DNA of 64,000 nt. It comes from Anaerovorax odorimutans. Its GTDB lineage: Bacteria; Bacillota; Clostridia; Peptostreptococcales; Anaerovoracaceae. Made by a program: the position numbers and the translations under genes. The stretch is from NCBI RefSeq assembly GCF_024459955.1, contig NZ_JANFXK010000008.1:104421-168420 (forward strand), given 5' to 3'. Of the stretch, positions 35,872 to 43,929 are shown one piece after another (positions within the stretch are counted from its first letter, which is position 1; every line of letters begins with the position of its first letter). The notes beneath the pieces are model-generated. The model was not told the DNA's origin and ran no database searches. It saw only the letters and a list, made by a program, of their open reading frames with translations.

Positions 35872-35908
35872 TTAGTTAATCTCCTTTCGACCCTTGTCAT
35901 ATCGTAAC

Positions 35909-35937
35909 ATTATAATGCGCAAAGCCTAAAATGTCAA
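35909..35937 (-). promoter_or_regulatory. Promoter of greA-lysS
   Basis: Reading leftward, TTGACA (35937-35932), 17 bases, TATAAT (35914-35909): a perfect consensus. Further right (35940-36110) the gap up to the response regulator is GC-rich and unassigned. Confidence 0.85.
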
Positions 35938-36228
35938 TGGTTTGCGGGCATTTTACAGTTGATAGCGCCCGGCTCCGCAGGAAAGGCTGCCGGTCCTGTA
36001 AATCTTGTATAAAACGGCACCCTCCGACAAAATATCCGGCGGCGCCGCACTGGTTTCCCGGGCCACAGCACAGAAACCGAAATTCATTAGCAGGATGTTT
36101 TCTTTTTAATTGTGACGGTATTTTTACGGTTTTGCATTGATTCCCGGCAATTTAGGTCCTTGTAACCTGTTAATTTTTGGAGTAAAATAAAAATTGTAAG
36201 AGCATAAAGTGCTAAAGGGAGGTCTGCA

Positions 36229-36939
36229 ATGGCACAGGACAAAATTATGGTCGTAGATAACGAAATGGAAATCATTCAGCTGATGAAGCTGTATCTTTCC
36301 AGGGAGGGATACGACGTTGTCTGGACAACAGACAGCACGAAAGCTGCTGCGATGGCACAGGACGAGAGCCCCGATCTGATCCTCCTCGATGTGGTAATGC
36401 CGGGGCTTTCGGGAATCGAGTTGTGCGGAAAGATCCGCGAACAAAGCGATGTACCAATACTGTTTGTCAGCTGCAAAGGACAGGATATGGATAAGGTTCT
36501 GGGCTTGTCCATAGGCGGAGATGATTATATTACCAAGCCTTTCAGTCCTACAGAACTGGTAGCGCGGGTTAAGGCGCATCTCAGAAGAAAGCATTTAAGC
36601 AATTCCTCCGGCGCGTTTTCCTCTACGGAGCAAAACGCACTGTCTGTAGGGGATCTTGAAATTGATCTGTCCGCCCACACGGTTACAGCGAGTGGTGCTC
36701 CGGTCCACTTGACGGCTAAAGAATTTGAGCTTCTGGTGCTCCTGGCCAAATATCCCAATCGGGTGTTCACCGGAAGGCAGATATTCGATAATCTCTGGGA
36801 TTCCTATGGGATTGACGATGATGTGCGCACCGTTATGGTTCACATCAGCAATCTGCGGAAAAAAATCGAACCAAACCCGGAAAAACCGCAGTATATCTTA
36901 ACGGTGCGGGGAGTCGGCTATAAGTTAGTCGCGCAATAA
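36229..36939 (+). CDS. OmpR/PhoB-type response regulator, orphan
   Basis: A 236-residue two-component response regulator. The receiver domain has the acidic pair near residues 10-12 (VVDNEME), phospho-acceptor D54 (LILLDVVMP), T/S at about 80 (LFVSC) and K at about 103 (ITKPF). The C-terminal winged helix starts at about 133 and ends VRGVGYKLV. GGGAGG precedes the start. No histidine kinase is adjacent; the nearest is 8.4 kb downstream on the same strand. The next gene, phnW, is on the opposite strand. A role for it in the phosphonate genes is a hypothesis from position and from the 11-bp direct repeat upstream of phnX. Confidence 0.9.
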   Translation: MAQDKIMVVDNEMEIIQLMKLYLSREGYDVVWTTDSTKAAAMAQDESPDLILLDVVMPGLSGIELCGKIREQSDVPILFVSCKGQDMDKVLGLSIGGDDYITKPFSPTELVARVKAHLRRKHLSNSSGAFSSTEQNALSVGDLEIDLSAHTVTASGAPVHLTAKEFELLVLLAKYPNRVFTGRQIFDNLWDSYGIDDDVRTVMVHISNLRKKIEPNPEKPQYILTVRGVGYKLVAQ

Positions 36940-36962
36940 TTTTTATCTTATTATTTTTTATG

Positions 36963-36994
36963 CGAAAAAGGCTGCCTGACGGCAGCCTTTTTCG
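36963..36994. terminator. Bidirectional terminator between the regulator and phnW
   Basis: CGAAAAAGGCTGCC and GGCAGCCTTTTTCG form a perfect 14-bp stem with a 4-base loop. The two genes are convergent and end on each side. Confidence 0.88.
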
Positions 36995-37015
36995 TGAGTG
37001 TTTTAAAAATGTCGT

Positions 37016-38149
37016 TTAATATTTCACAGGAACCTGAACGCCCATGGATTTGAGACCTTCCTCGAAGCAATCGAAGAAGTCGTCAACATCCTTTGGTACG
37101 ATGGTGCCCAGTGCACACAGTCTGAATGTCGGAAGGTCTGAAACCTTTCCTGGATAAATCGTGAACCCTCTCTCGTATACGTAGTCGTGGATCGTTGTAA
37201 AGTCAAAGTTCGGGTCGTTCGGATACAGAACGGAAACAACCAGTTTGGACTGCATTTCTTTAGGAATGATGGTCTGGAATCCCAGTCTGTCAAGTCCTTT
37301 GTAGATAGCTTCCCACAGTGACTGATGTCTTTCCCATTTAGCCTGTTCGCCAACTTCCCAGTATTCCTTGATTGCCTGACGAGTCGCGTAGATGGTCTGT
37401 ACCGGCGGTGTGAAGTGCATTTCACCCTTATTCTTGATGAAGTCATACTGCATATACAGGTTGGTGTAGTAGGATCTGGTCGGATACTCTTTCGATGCTT
37501 CCAGTTTAGCAGTGTTGCCGATTACATAGGATAAGCCTGTCATGGACATGAGACCCTTCTGAGCGGATGCCATAATGAAGTCCAGATTGTCTTTATCCAT
37601 GTCGATCGGAATCATTGCGTATGTAGAAGTCGTGTCAACTACCATCGTTTTGTCATATTTATGAGCAACAGCGCCGATTTCTCTGATTGGATTCAGGATA
37701 CCTGTGCCGGTCTCATGGTGACAGCAGTATACAACAGCGATATCAGGGTCAGCCTTGATTGCTTCTTCTGCTTTTGCTACATCGATCGGTTCGGTGATCG
37801 GAAGTTTCAGATTAATGTGATCCATGTGATAATATTCCGCAACTTCCGCGCCTCTTGCCGAATATGCGCCGTTGTTGAGAATGAGGATCTTCTTTCCTGC
37901 CGGAACCAGGGAGCTGACGCATGCGTCGATGTTGATGGTACCGGAACCGGTGAACAGTACAGCCGTATATTTGTTCAGGTCACCGTGAACGATTTTAACC
38001 AGATCTTCACCCATCTGCTTCATGATTGCGCCAAATTCTTTTTCTCTTGGGCAGATATCCGGAACTACCTGTGCGTACTTAACCGTATCAGTTGTAGTAG
38101 CAGGACCAGGGTTCAGCAGTACATTTCTTTTTACTTTAGGATAATCCAT
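37016..38149 (-). CDS. phnW: 2-aminoethylphosphonate--pyruvate transaminase PhnW
   Basis: A 377-residue class V aminotransferase that converts 2-aminoethylphosphonate and pyruvate to phosphonoacetaldehyde and alanine. LLNPGPATTT at the N-terminus, FTGSGT (PLP phosphate binding), and SAQKGLM, with the PLP lysine at K198, match PhnW, as does the neighbouring phosphonoacetaldehyde hydrolase. GGAGGAAG precedes the start. It is followed leftward by a terminator. It is 71 bases downstream of the OPA transporter. Closely related class V enzymes use other substrates, but the cluster makes PhnW likely. Confidence 0.92.
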   Translation of the reverse strand: MDYPKVKRNVLLNPGPATTTDTVKYAQVVPDICPREKEFGAIMKQMGEDLVKIVHGDLNKYTAVLFTGSGTINIDACVSSLVPAGKKILILNNGAYSARGAEVAEYYHMDHINLKLPITEPIDVAKAEEAIKADPDIAVVYCCHHETGTGILNPIREIGAVAHKYDKTMVVDTTSTYAMIPIDMDKDNLDFIMASAQKGLMSMTGLSYVIGNTAKLEASKEYPTRSYYTNLYMQYDFIKNKGEMHFTPPVQTIYATRQAIKEYWEVGEQAKWERHQSLWEAIYKGLDRLGFQTIIPKEMQSKLVVSVLYPNDPNFDFTTIHDYVYERGFTIYPGKVSDLPTFRLCALGTIVPKDVDDFFDCFEEGLKSMGVQVPVKY

Positions 38150-38220
38150 TTTTTCTTCCTCCTTTATACATAAAGTTCTAACAAACCAGTTAACGTTTTT
38201 CTATATTTAAACACAATTGA

Positions 38221-39555
38221 TTATGCTTCTGTTGCCGTTTTCTTTTTATTCAAGCCCCATCCGGCAATGATCGCCATTACGATGATAACAATACATACAC
38301 CGGCAATTGCTGTGAATACCAGAGTCCAGTTTCCACTGTTGGTAAGCACGCTTCCAAAGTAGATCGCCTGTACCGATGCTCCCAGATACGCGCAGCAGTC
38401 CAGAATACCGGCTGCGGTTCCGGCGAAGGCTCTTCCTCCTACGTCTGTCGCATAGGCCCAAACAAGCCCGTTAATCGCATAAATGAAGAATCCTGCGATA
38501 AATAGCAGTGCTCCTGCCAGTGCTCCCGGTCCAACTTTCATAAAGCAGAATACGGTAGCTCCGGAAACAGCCGCGCAGATGATTACCATCGGCAGTCTGT
38601 TTTCTGAGAAGAATTTATCCGATATCCACGGAATTACGAAAGTTCCGAACGCCATGCCCAATGGCAGCAATACGGTTCCCAGTGCACCATCCTCAATATC
38701 AACGCCAAATTCTTCTACATAATAGGTAGGTACCCAATTCAGAAGGCCATATCTTGCAATGCTGGCACCTGCGATAATCAGCAGCCAACAGTCAAATCTC
38801 CACATTTTAAACAGATGGACATATGGATAAAGCTTGCCTTTTTGTTGCACCAGCTGCATCAGTTCAGCATCCTTCTGGTTTCTGGCTTCATTTTTATCTA
38901 CATATTCTTTCAGTCCGATCTTAGATGGACTGTCTTTGACAATAAACTTATAGATTACTGCCATAACAACCATCAATGCTACCGGAAAGACGAAAGCTGC
39001 TTTCCATCCCATACCCGGAGCAATGATAAACGACAGTGACACGGTCAACGCCGCCAATACCTGCCCAAAACCGGAAAACGCATTGGCAAATCCTGTCGCA
39101 AATCCCCGTTTGTCACCCGGCCACCATTTTGACAGAAGCGCCATTCCCGGCGACCACAGCATAGCCTGCGCATAACCGTTAATGCCCCATAAAATCGCAA
39201 TTATGATAATGCTGGACTGGAATCCAATCAGTACATTGGAGATAGCGGATAAAAATACACCCGCAACAATAAAACGATTTACACCGAAGATCTCACCGAG
39301 TCTTCCGTTGAACAGATGCCCTATGCCGTATGTCCAGAACAGTACCGAAGACAGAATCCCCAGATCCAGCTTCGTCCACCCTTCTTCGGCCATCATGGCA
39401 GGCATCGCGAATTGCAAGTTTAAACGCCCGCAATACAGGAAACAATATAGGATGGAAAACGCCAGCAGAACAATCCATGAGTTTTTAGAAAACTTTTTGT
39501 ACTCTTCCGGCGTATAGCCTAACATGTCAACGCTGTTTTTTCTACCGTCACTCAT
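38221..39555 (-). CDS. OPA-type MFS transporter, probable phosphonate carrier
   Basis: A 444-residue transporter with about 12 hydrophobic spans, of the organophosphate:phosphate antiporter type within the major facilitator superfamily. Family-like regions are CFLYCGRLNLQFAMPAM in the first span, then GLGGK-like loops and WSPGMALLSKWWPGDKRG. OPA proteins exchange organophosphates such as glycerol 3-phosphate for phosphate. Here it lies between phnW and phnX on the same strand, so import of 2-aminoethylphosphonate in exchange for the phosphate released by PhnX is an attractive inference. A second, similar transporter is at 43930-45207. Confidence 0.85.
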   Translation of the reverse strand: MSDGRKNSVDMLGYTPEEYKKFSKNSWIVLLAFSILYCFLYCGRLNLQFAMPAMMAEEGWTKLDLGILSSVLFWTYGIGHLFNGRLGEIFGVNRFIVAGVFLSAISNVLIGFQSSIIIIAILWGINGYAQAMLWSPGMALLSKWWPGDKRGFATGFANAFSGFGQVLAALTVSLSFIIAPGMGWKAAFVFPVALMVVMAVIYKFIVKDSPSKIGLKEYVDKNEARNQKDAELMQLVQQKGKLYPYVHLFKMWRFDCWLLIIAGASIARYGLLNWVPTYYVEEFGVDIEDGALGTVLLPLGMAFGTFVIPWISDKFFSENRLPMVIICAAVSGATVFCFMKVGPGALAGALLFIAGFFIYAINGLVWAYATDVGGRAFAGTAAGILDCCAYLGASVQAIYFGSVLTNSGNWTLVFTAIAGVCIVIIVMAIIAGWGLNKKKTATEA

Positions 39556-39617
39556 TCGCGTCCCTCCTTACTTTCTACCTTAAAAAATAAATTCAAATAA
39601 ATAATTGCAGTTATTGA

Positions 39618-39664
39618 AAACAAGGCACCCCCTCATGCGACTGGAGTGCGGGAGCGCCTTGTTT
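39618..39664 (-). terminator. Hairpin between phnX and the OPA transporter
   Basis: On the minus strand AAACAAGGC and GCCTTGTTT form a stem around a long loop, followed by TT. It may partly separate phnX from the downstream genes. Confidence 0.55.
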
Positions 39665-39677
39665 ATATAAGCTTAAC

Positions 39678-40523
39678 TTAAATTGTCTCGATGATGCCCT
39701 GTCCCGGTCTTTCGCCTCTTCTGAGTCTCGGTTCGATCTGTCCGAAGATGATGTCTGGAACATATCCTACGTGCGGTACGAGGAAGTCAGGCTTGGAAGC
39801 TGCTAACTCGTCATATGTATTGGAACCGGATGCATACAGACCGATGGTCCATGCGCCTGCGTTGTTACCGCATTTCATGCCGGCTGCTGTATCGTCGATT
39901 TTAACAACTGCTTCGCAAGGAATCGCTTTCTTTGTGATTTCATATGCCTGGAGCATGCAGTCATATACCATGAACGGTGCCGGTCTGCCAGGAACCTTCT
40001 CAGCGTTGGTTACTACGTCGAAGTGCATTCCGAATTTTTCTTCCAGCATCTTGTTCAGTGCGATGGAGTCTTCCTGATAGTAACCTGTGTCACAACCAAT
40101 CAGGATTCCTGCTTCACGCAGCTTGTCGATACATTCAACAGCGCCTGGGATTGGTTTTGCTAAATCTTCGTCTACGATATATTTTGACATCAGAGGACGG
40201 AATGCTGCCAGTACGTTATCAAAGTCATCTTCGTTCCAAGGACGTCCGTATTTTTCTTCCCACTGTGCTGAAACTTCCGGCAGGCTCAGGAGCATTCTCA
40301 GGTGAGTCGGTTTGAAGTTACCCATTGGCTTTCTGATCGTAGCCCAGTCACATTCGATTCCGAACTGCTTCAGTGCTTCGTAGAAAGGTACTACAGGAGC
40401 TTTACAACCTCTCAGGTCGTCCAGTGCCCATCTGTTTCTCAGATCTCCAGGGCCATCGCAGAATGTACCTGCTGTGTCCAGTACGGCTAACTCGATCTTT
40501 CCTGTGTAATGTCTGTTATACAT
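39678..40523 (-). CDS. phnX: Phosphonoacetaldehyde hydrolase PhnX (phosphonatase)
   Basis: A 281-residue HAD enzyme. The nucleophile motif is LDTAGT with D16 and Ala at +2, as in phosphonatases, rather than Asp at +2 as in most HAD phosphatases. MGNFKPTHLRMLL places K71 at the position of the Schiff-base lysine (Lys53 in Bacillus cereus PhnX). VVKIDDTAAG supplies the C-terminal acidic residues. It cleaves phosphonoacetaldehyde to acetaldehyde and phosphate. GGAGG precedes the start. It is the first gene reading leftward of phnX-transporter-phnW. The C-terminal 30 residues (EPRLRRGERPGQG) extend beyond the usual end. Confidence 0.9.
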   Translation of the reverse strand: MYNRHYTGKIELAVLDTAGTFCDGPGDLRNRWALDDLRGCKAPVVPFYEALKQFGIECDWATIRKPMGNFKPTHLRMLLSLPEVSAQWEEKYGRPWNEDDFDNVLAAFRPLMSKYIVDEDLAKPIPGAVECIDKLREAGILIGCDTGYYQEDSIALNKMLEEKFGMHFDVVTNAEKVPGRPAPFMVYDCMLQAYEITKKAIPCEAVVKIDDTAAGMKCGNNAGAWTIGLYASGSNTYDELAASKPDFLVPHVGYVPDIIFGQIEPRLRRGERPGQGIIETI

Positions 40524-40588
40524 GTTTGTTCCTCCTTTAAAATAATGGTGATTTCCATTTCATTAACTTTGTTTTTGTTTATGTCTAT

Positions 40589-40620
40589 ACTATAACGGAC
40601 CCGTTTAAAGTCCCGGTCAA
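40589..40620 (-). promoter_or_regulatory. Candidate promoter of phnX
   Basis: Reading leftward, TTGACC (40620-40615) and TATAGT (40594-40589) are 20 bases apart, longer than ideal, which fits a promoter needing an activator. A 10-bp palindrome ACGGACCCGT lies in the spacer near 40595-40604. Confidence 0.4.
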
Positions 40621-40648
40621 GATAACCTTTAGCTTTGTATAAGGAATT

Positions 40649-40670
40649 CTAAAGATTCGCTAAAGATAGA
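40649..40670 (-). promoter_or_regulatory. 11-bp direct repeat, possible OmpR-family operator
   Basis: CTAAAGATTCG is immediately followed by CTAAAGATAGA (plus-strand reading). Direct repeats spaced by 11 bp are the usual binding form of OmpR/PhoB regulators. It lies about 30 bases upstream of the -35 of phnX, and a related inverted CCTTTAG is nearby at 40627-40633. Confidence 0.45.
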
Positions 40671-40701
40671 AAAATCAGAAAATATAAAAAAGTATAAAAA
40701 T

Positions 40702-40736
40702 CGCCCGGGACGGCAATATTGCTTGCTTTCCGGGCG
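40702..40736 (-). terminator. Terminator of the HAD gene
   Basis: On the minus strand CGCCCGG and CCGGGCG form a 7-bp stem with a 21-base loop followed by ATTTTTAT. It ends the 40781-41425 gene ahead of the phnX promoter. Confidence 0.65.
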
Positions 40737-40780
40737 TTTAAAGGTCTGTCCGGGAATATCGTAGACCGATGTTCCCCGTA

Positions 40781-41425
40781 TTATAAAGAAAATCCTTTTA
40801 AACTTTTAACATACCTGCTGCACAGGACCTCAATCTGATCTTCATTGACGCCTTCGCTCTCATCATAGACGCCCACCACATAATACCCTGCGGCCGCGGC
40901 CGTCTTTACTGCGTGCAGCGCGTCTTCAAAGACAAGCGTCTCTGCTCTTTGAGTCCCCATCAGCTCCGCAGCCCGGTCGTAAACATCCGGCTGATCCTTT
41001 CCCCGTCCCACGTCGCCGCAGGTAACGATATGGGAAAAGTAGGCGGCAATGCCCAGCCGTTCCAAAACCATAACCACGATCTCCCGCGGGGACGAGCTGG
41101 CTACAGTCATGGCAATGCCATGCTCTTTAAGAAGCTTTAATACCTCTTCCGCGCCTGGCTTCAGCTTTACATTGGTCCGGTATTCTTCTTCCACGATATC
41201 GTTAAACGCCTCCAAGATCTCATCGACTGTCTGGCCGATGCCGTATTCTTTCTGAAAAAGCTCCGCGGCCTGCACCAGACTCAGCGGCCTCAGCCGATCC
41301 CTCAGCCCTGGCTCCGGTTCCTTTCCCTGCTGCCTCAGATAGGTAATTCCTGTAGTATCCCAGATATACATGGAATCCGTCAGCGTCCCATCCATGTCAA
41401 AAATAGCGCCTTTAAAGTGAATCAT
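40781..41425 (-). CDS. HAD-family hydrolase (beta-phosphoglucomutase-like)
   Basis: A 214-residue HAD subfamily I protein. Motif I FDMDGTLTDS is at 9-18, motif II is VASSSPREIV, the conserved lysine is in GRGKDQPDVY, and motif IV is LVFEDALHAVKTAAAAG. The cap domain is helical. It would hydrolyse or isomerise a phosphorylated sugar or similar small molecule; the substrate is not predictable. GGAGG precedes the start; the longer upstream reading has no ribosome site. It lies upstream of phnX, with a terminator between, so it is probably a separate unit. Confidence 0.88.
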   Translation of the reverse strand: MIHFKGAIFDMDGTLTDSMYIWDTTGITYLRQQGKEPEPGLRDRLRPLSLVQAAELFQKEYGIGQTVDEILEAFNDIVEEEYRTNVKLKPGAEEVLKLLKEHGIAMTVASSSPREIVVMVLERLGIAAYFSHIVTCGDVGRGKDQPDVYDRAAELMGTQRAETLVFEDALHAVKTAAAAGYYVVGVYDESEGVNEDQIEVLCSRYVKSLKGFSL

Positions 41426-41580
41426 TGATGTTTCCCTCCTATATATGCGGTAACTTTTGTCTGCGGATCCCTTCTCCGCTTTGCTGCCCCTTTGTCTTGC
41501 CTGCCTTCGGCCGGGGCAAAACGGCATCTTCCCCGCAATACCGAGTTTACTCTAACTTACGAGCGATGTCGAGCAAAAGA

Positions 41581-41715
41581 CAAATTGCGATTTTCATCAA
41601 CATGCGGCAAAAAATCAGTTTCTTGTTGACCTTTTATCAAGGATACGGAGCTATGCAAGTACAAAATCTCGATCAATATGCGCCTTTGGACAGGAGCAGA
41701 GGCCGCAAGGCCGGA
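41581..41715 (+). repeat. Dispersed repeat family A, copy 3 (truncated)
   Basis: Begins CAAATTGCGATTTTCATCAACA and runs through CTTGTTGACCTTTTATCAAGG to GCAGAGGCCGCAAGG. It matches the first two thirds of the other copies and lacks the second hairpin (CATCAACAAC...GTTGTTGA). It lies in the gap of about 430 bases between the HAD gene and the HyuA-like gene. Confidence 0.75.
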
Positions 41716-41732
41716 CCACACTGCTCCTGAAA

Positions 41733-41766
41733 AGCAAAAGCCGCCGAAAACACGGCGGCTTTTGCT
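41733..41766 (-). terminator. Terminator of the HyuA-like gene
   Basis: AGCAAAAGCCGCCG and CGGCGGCTTTTGCT form a perfect 14-bp stem with a 6-base loop, followed by TTTTC on the minus strand. Confidence 0.85.
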
Positions 41767-41856
41767 CTGATAAAAGGGTGTCCTCGGAAAAGGTTCCGAT
41801 GACCAGTTCTGTGAAAAGGGCAAATTATAGAAATTTTTTAAATTATAGTGGGCTTT

Positions 41857-43809
41857 TTAAAATGCGGAGCCTACGCCGGTAATGGTCATTTGGGTCCCCA
41901 TATACACCTTCGGCTCGTTTTCTTTGGTTTCAACCATGATATCAGAAGGCTGTTCTTCAATCGCCCAATTGCGGCATCCTGCGTCCATCAGCTGGTGCTC
42001 AATATATTTGCGGCCTTCATGTATGGCATAGAACATCGCTTCATCTTTACTGCCGTACACGAAACGCTCCCATGGTGTATTTAATATGTACTGATCGCCG
42101 TCCAGACTAATCAGCAGCTCTACGGTTTCCGTCACCTTTCCGACAGCGGCGCCGTAAGCATTGGCCACATCCGCGTTATCGGGAACAACGACTTCCGCAT
42201 TGAGCAGTTTTCCGGCATCGCAGGTCCATGCTCCGGCCGGAGCCCCGATGGCTACGATGGATTTTCTGAGATAAATTTCCGGATTCAGCAGGGAAGTCTG
42301 CCGTTCTTTGAGCGCGGCTTGGATAAGATACATCGCTTCCGGGCTTTCCGCAAAGGAAAACTCCTCTGACTCAAAGTCAGCTGCGCTCTGGATACAGGTC
42401 ATCGCCATCTTTACATGTATGGCTTTTTCCACCATGTTCACGAACTTATTGACCGGCATTTCCTTTCTCCTGGCCAGGATTTCCACTCCCGCCCGGGACA
42501 GCTCCCTGTTCCACTGATTGTACCTGCCCTGGACATGGAGAATATCCGTCGGTGTAACAGATATTCTCGCCAGGATCCCGGATTCAACAAGTGGAGTCAA
42601 ATCTATCGTTTCAGGGTCCTCCCCAATGGCCCTCGCCAAATACGTCAGGCTATGAGGCCCGCCCTGAAGCTTTTCTAAAATCTTTCTTTCCTGCGGTGAG
42701 GCAGTCTCCGGCAACTCGCCGTTTACATACATAAAGCAGTCGGCTTCCTGCTGAGAGTAGGTTTTCAATTCTCCTACCCACTTAAAGCTTTGTAGCTCGT
42801 GTACCAGCTGCGGGTAGTCTTTTCCTATTACACACAGCGGCCATACTTTCTGCGGGCCGATCTGCACATTTCCTTTACGGTCCAGACAGATCCTGCTGTC
42901 GCCGCCCAAACCAAAGGTGGAAATTTCCACGGCTCTGACTCTTGTACGCCAGCCGCCTACCTTTGCGCCTTCTTTCTTTATCTTTACGGAGCCCTCCGAT
43001 ACATTGGCAATGTCCGTAGTGGTTCCGCCCATATCCAGCACGATTCCATCTTTTCTGCCTGTAAGGGCAAGCCCGCCGATTACACTGGCCGCCGGGCCCG
43101 AAAGGATCGTATCAATAGGTCTTTCTTTCGCCATGGCTTCGGTCATCAGCGTACCATCGCCTTTAACAATCATGACCGTTCCGTATATATTCTTTTCATG
43201 CAGTACCTTTTTTGTTGATTTGAGAAGTTCGTCGATTATTGGTATCAGTCTTCCGTTAAGAACTGCCGTTACTGTTCTGTGGTGAAATCCCAGAGCTGAT
43301 GTCAGCTGATGGGCGCAGACAACCGGAACATCCAGGATCTCATCGGCCAGACGCCGAATCTCCTTTTCATGCTTGGGATTGCGCACGCTGGCGTATCCCG
43401 AGACAGCCAGGGCTTCAACCTTGCCTTTCATGCCGGACAATACTTGCCGAATCTCCGCCGGATCCAAGTCCTCCTGCATGTGTCCCATAATGTCAAACCG
43501 GCCTTTTACTTTTACCGATATCTCCGCAGGAACCTCTTCATCCAGCTCCGTGCCCATGTAGATCAGCCCTACGGAAGCGCCCCGCCCTTCGACGATGGCA
43601 TTAGTAGCCAGAGTGGTGGACAAAGATGCCAGGCTTATCTCTTCCATTCTGTCAAAGTTGAGATTTTCTATGCAGTTCTTTATTCCAATCGTCAGATCTT
43701 CTTTTGTCGTCAGTGCTTTCGCCTTGCAGATAATGCTGCGCTTTGAAGAATCTACAATGACTCCGTCGGTGTAAGTTCCGCCGGTATCCATTCCCAAAAT
43801 AAAAGACAT
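41857..43809 (-). CDS. Hydantoinase A/oxoprolinase-like protein
   Basis: A 650-residue member of the HyuA family. The N-terminal ATP-binding pattern is seen as LGMDTGGTYTDGVIVD and a second glycine-rich DMGGTTTDIANV around residue 270. These proteins are ATP-dependent ring-opening amidases or carboxylases that normally act with a HyuB partner; no HyuB-like gene is present here. Standalone members are often uncharacterised. The start is the ATG at 43809 with GGAGGAG ahead; a Met five codons earlier lacks a site. It is downstream of a second OPA-type transporter on the same strand, which may import its substrate. Confidence 0.85.
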   Translation of the reverse strand: MSFILGMDTGGTYTDGVIVDSSKRSIICKAKALTTKEDLTIGIKNCIENLNFDRMEEISLASLSTTLATNAIVEGRGASVGLIYMGTELDEEVPAEISVKVKGRFDIMGHMQEDLDPAEIRQVLSGMKGKVEALAVSGYASVRNPKHEKEIRRLADEILDVPVVCAHQLTSALGFHHRTVTAVLNGRLIPIIDELLKSTKKVLHEKNIYGTVMIVKGDGTLMTEAMAKERPIDTILSGPAASVIGGLALTGRKDGIVLDMGGTTTDIANVSEGSVKIKKEGAKVGGWRTRVRAVEISTFGLGGDSRICLDRKGNVQIGPQKVWPLCVIGKDYPQLVHELQSFKWVGELKTYSQQEADCFMYVNGELPETASPQERKILEKLQGGPHSLTYLARAIGEDPETIDLTPLVESGILARISVTPTDILHVQGRYNQWNRELSRAGVEILARRKEMPVNKFVNMVEKAIHVKMAMTCIQSAADFESEEFSFAESPEAMYLIQAALKERQTSLLNPEIYLRKSIVAIGAPAGAWTCDAGKLLNAEVVVPDNADVANAYGAAVGKVTETVELLISLDGDQYILNTPWERFVYGSKDEAMFYAIHEGRKYIEHQLMDAGCRNWAIEEQPSDIMVETKENEPKVYMGTQMTITGVGSAF

Positions 43810-43929
43810 AATTGGCTCCTCCATTATTATTTAATGGGTTTATGTTAATCCAATCATGTCCCTTTTTCAATATTTTTAGACAATTCTTTAAGTAAACTTA
43901 TACTACGACGCCTTCACGACTGTGATTTA

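Noticed and set aside
35940..36110. Riboswitch in the GC-rich gap between greA and the response regulator
   Set aside because: Several short stems can be drawn, but none of the conserved blocks of cobalamin, FMN, SAM or glycine elements was found, and both neighbours have ordinary promoters.
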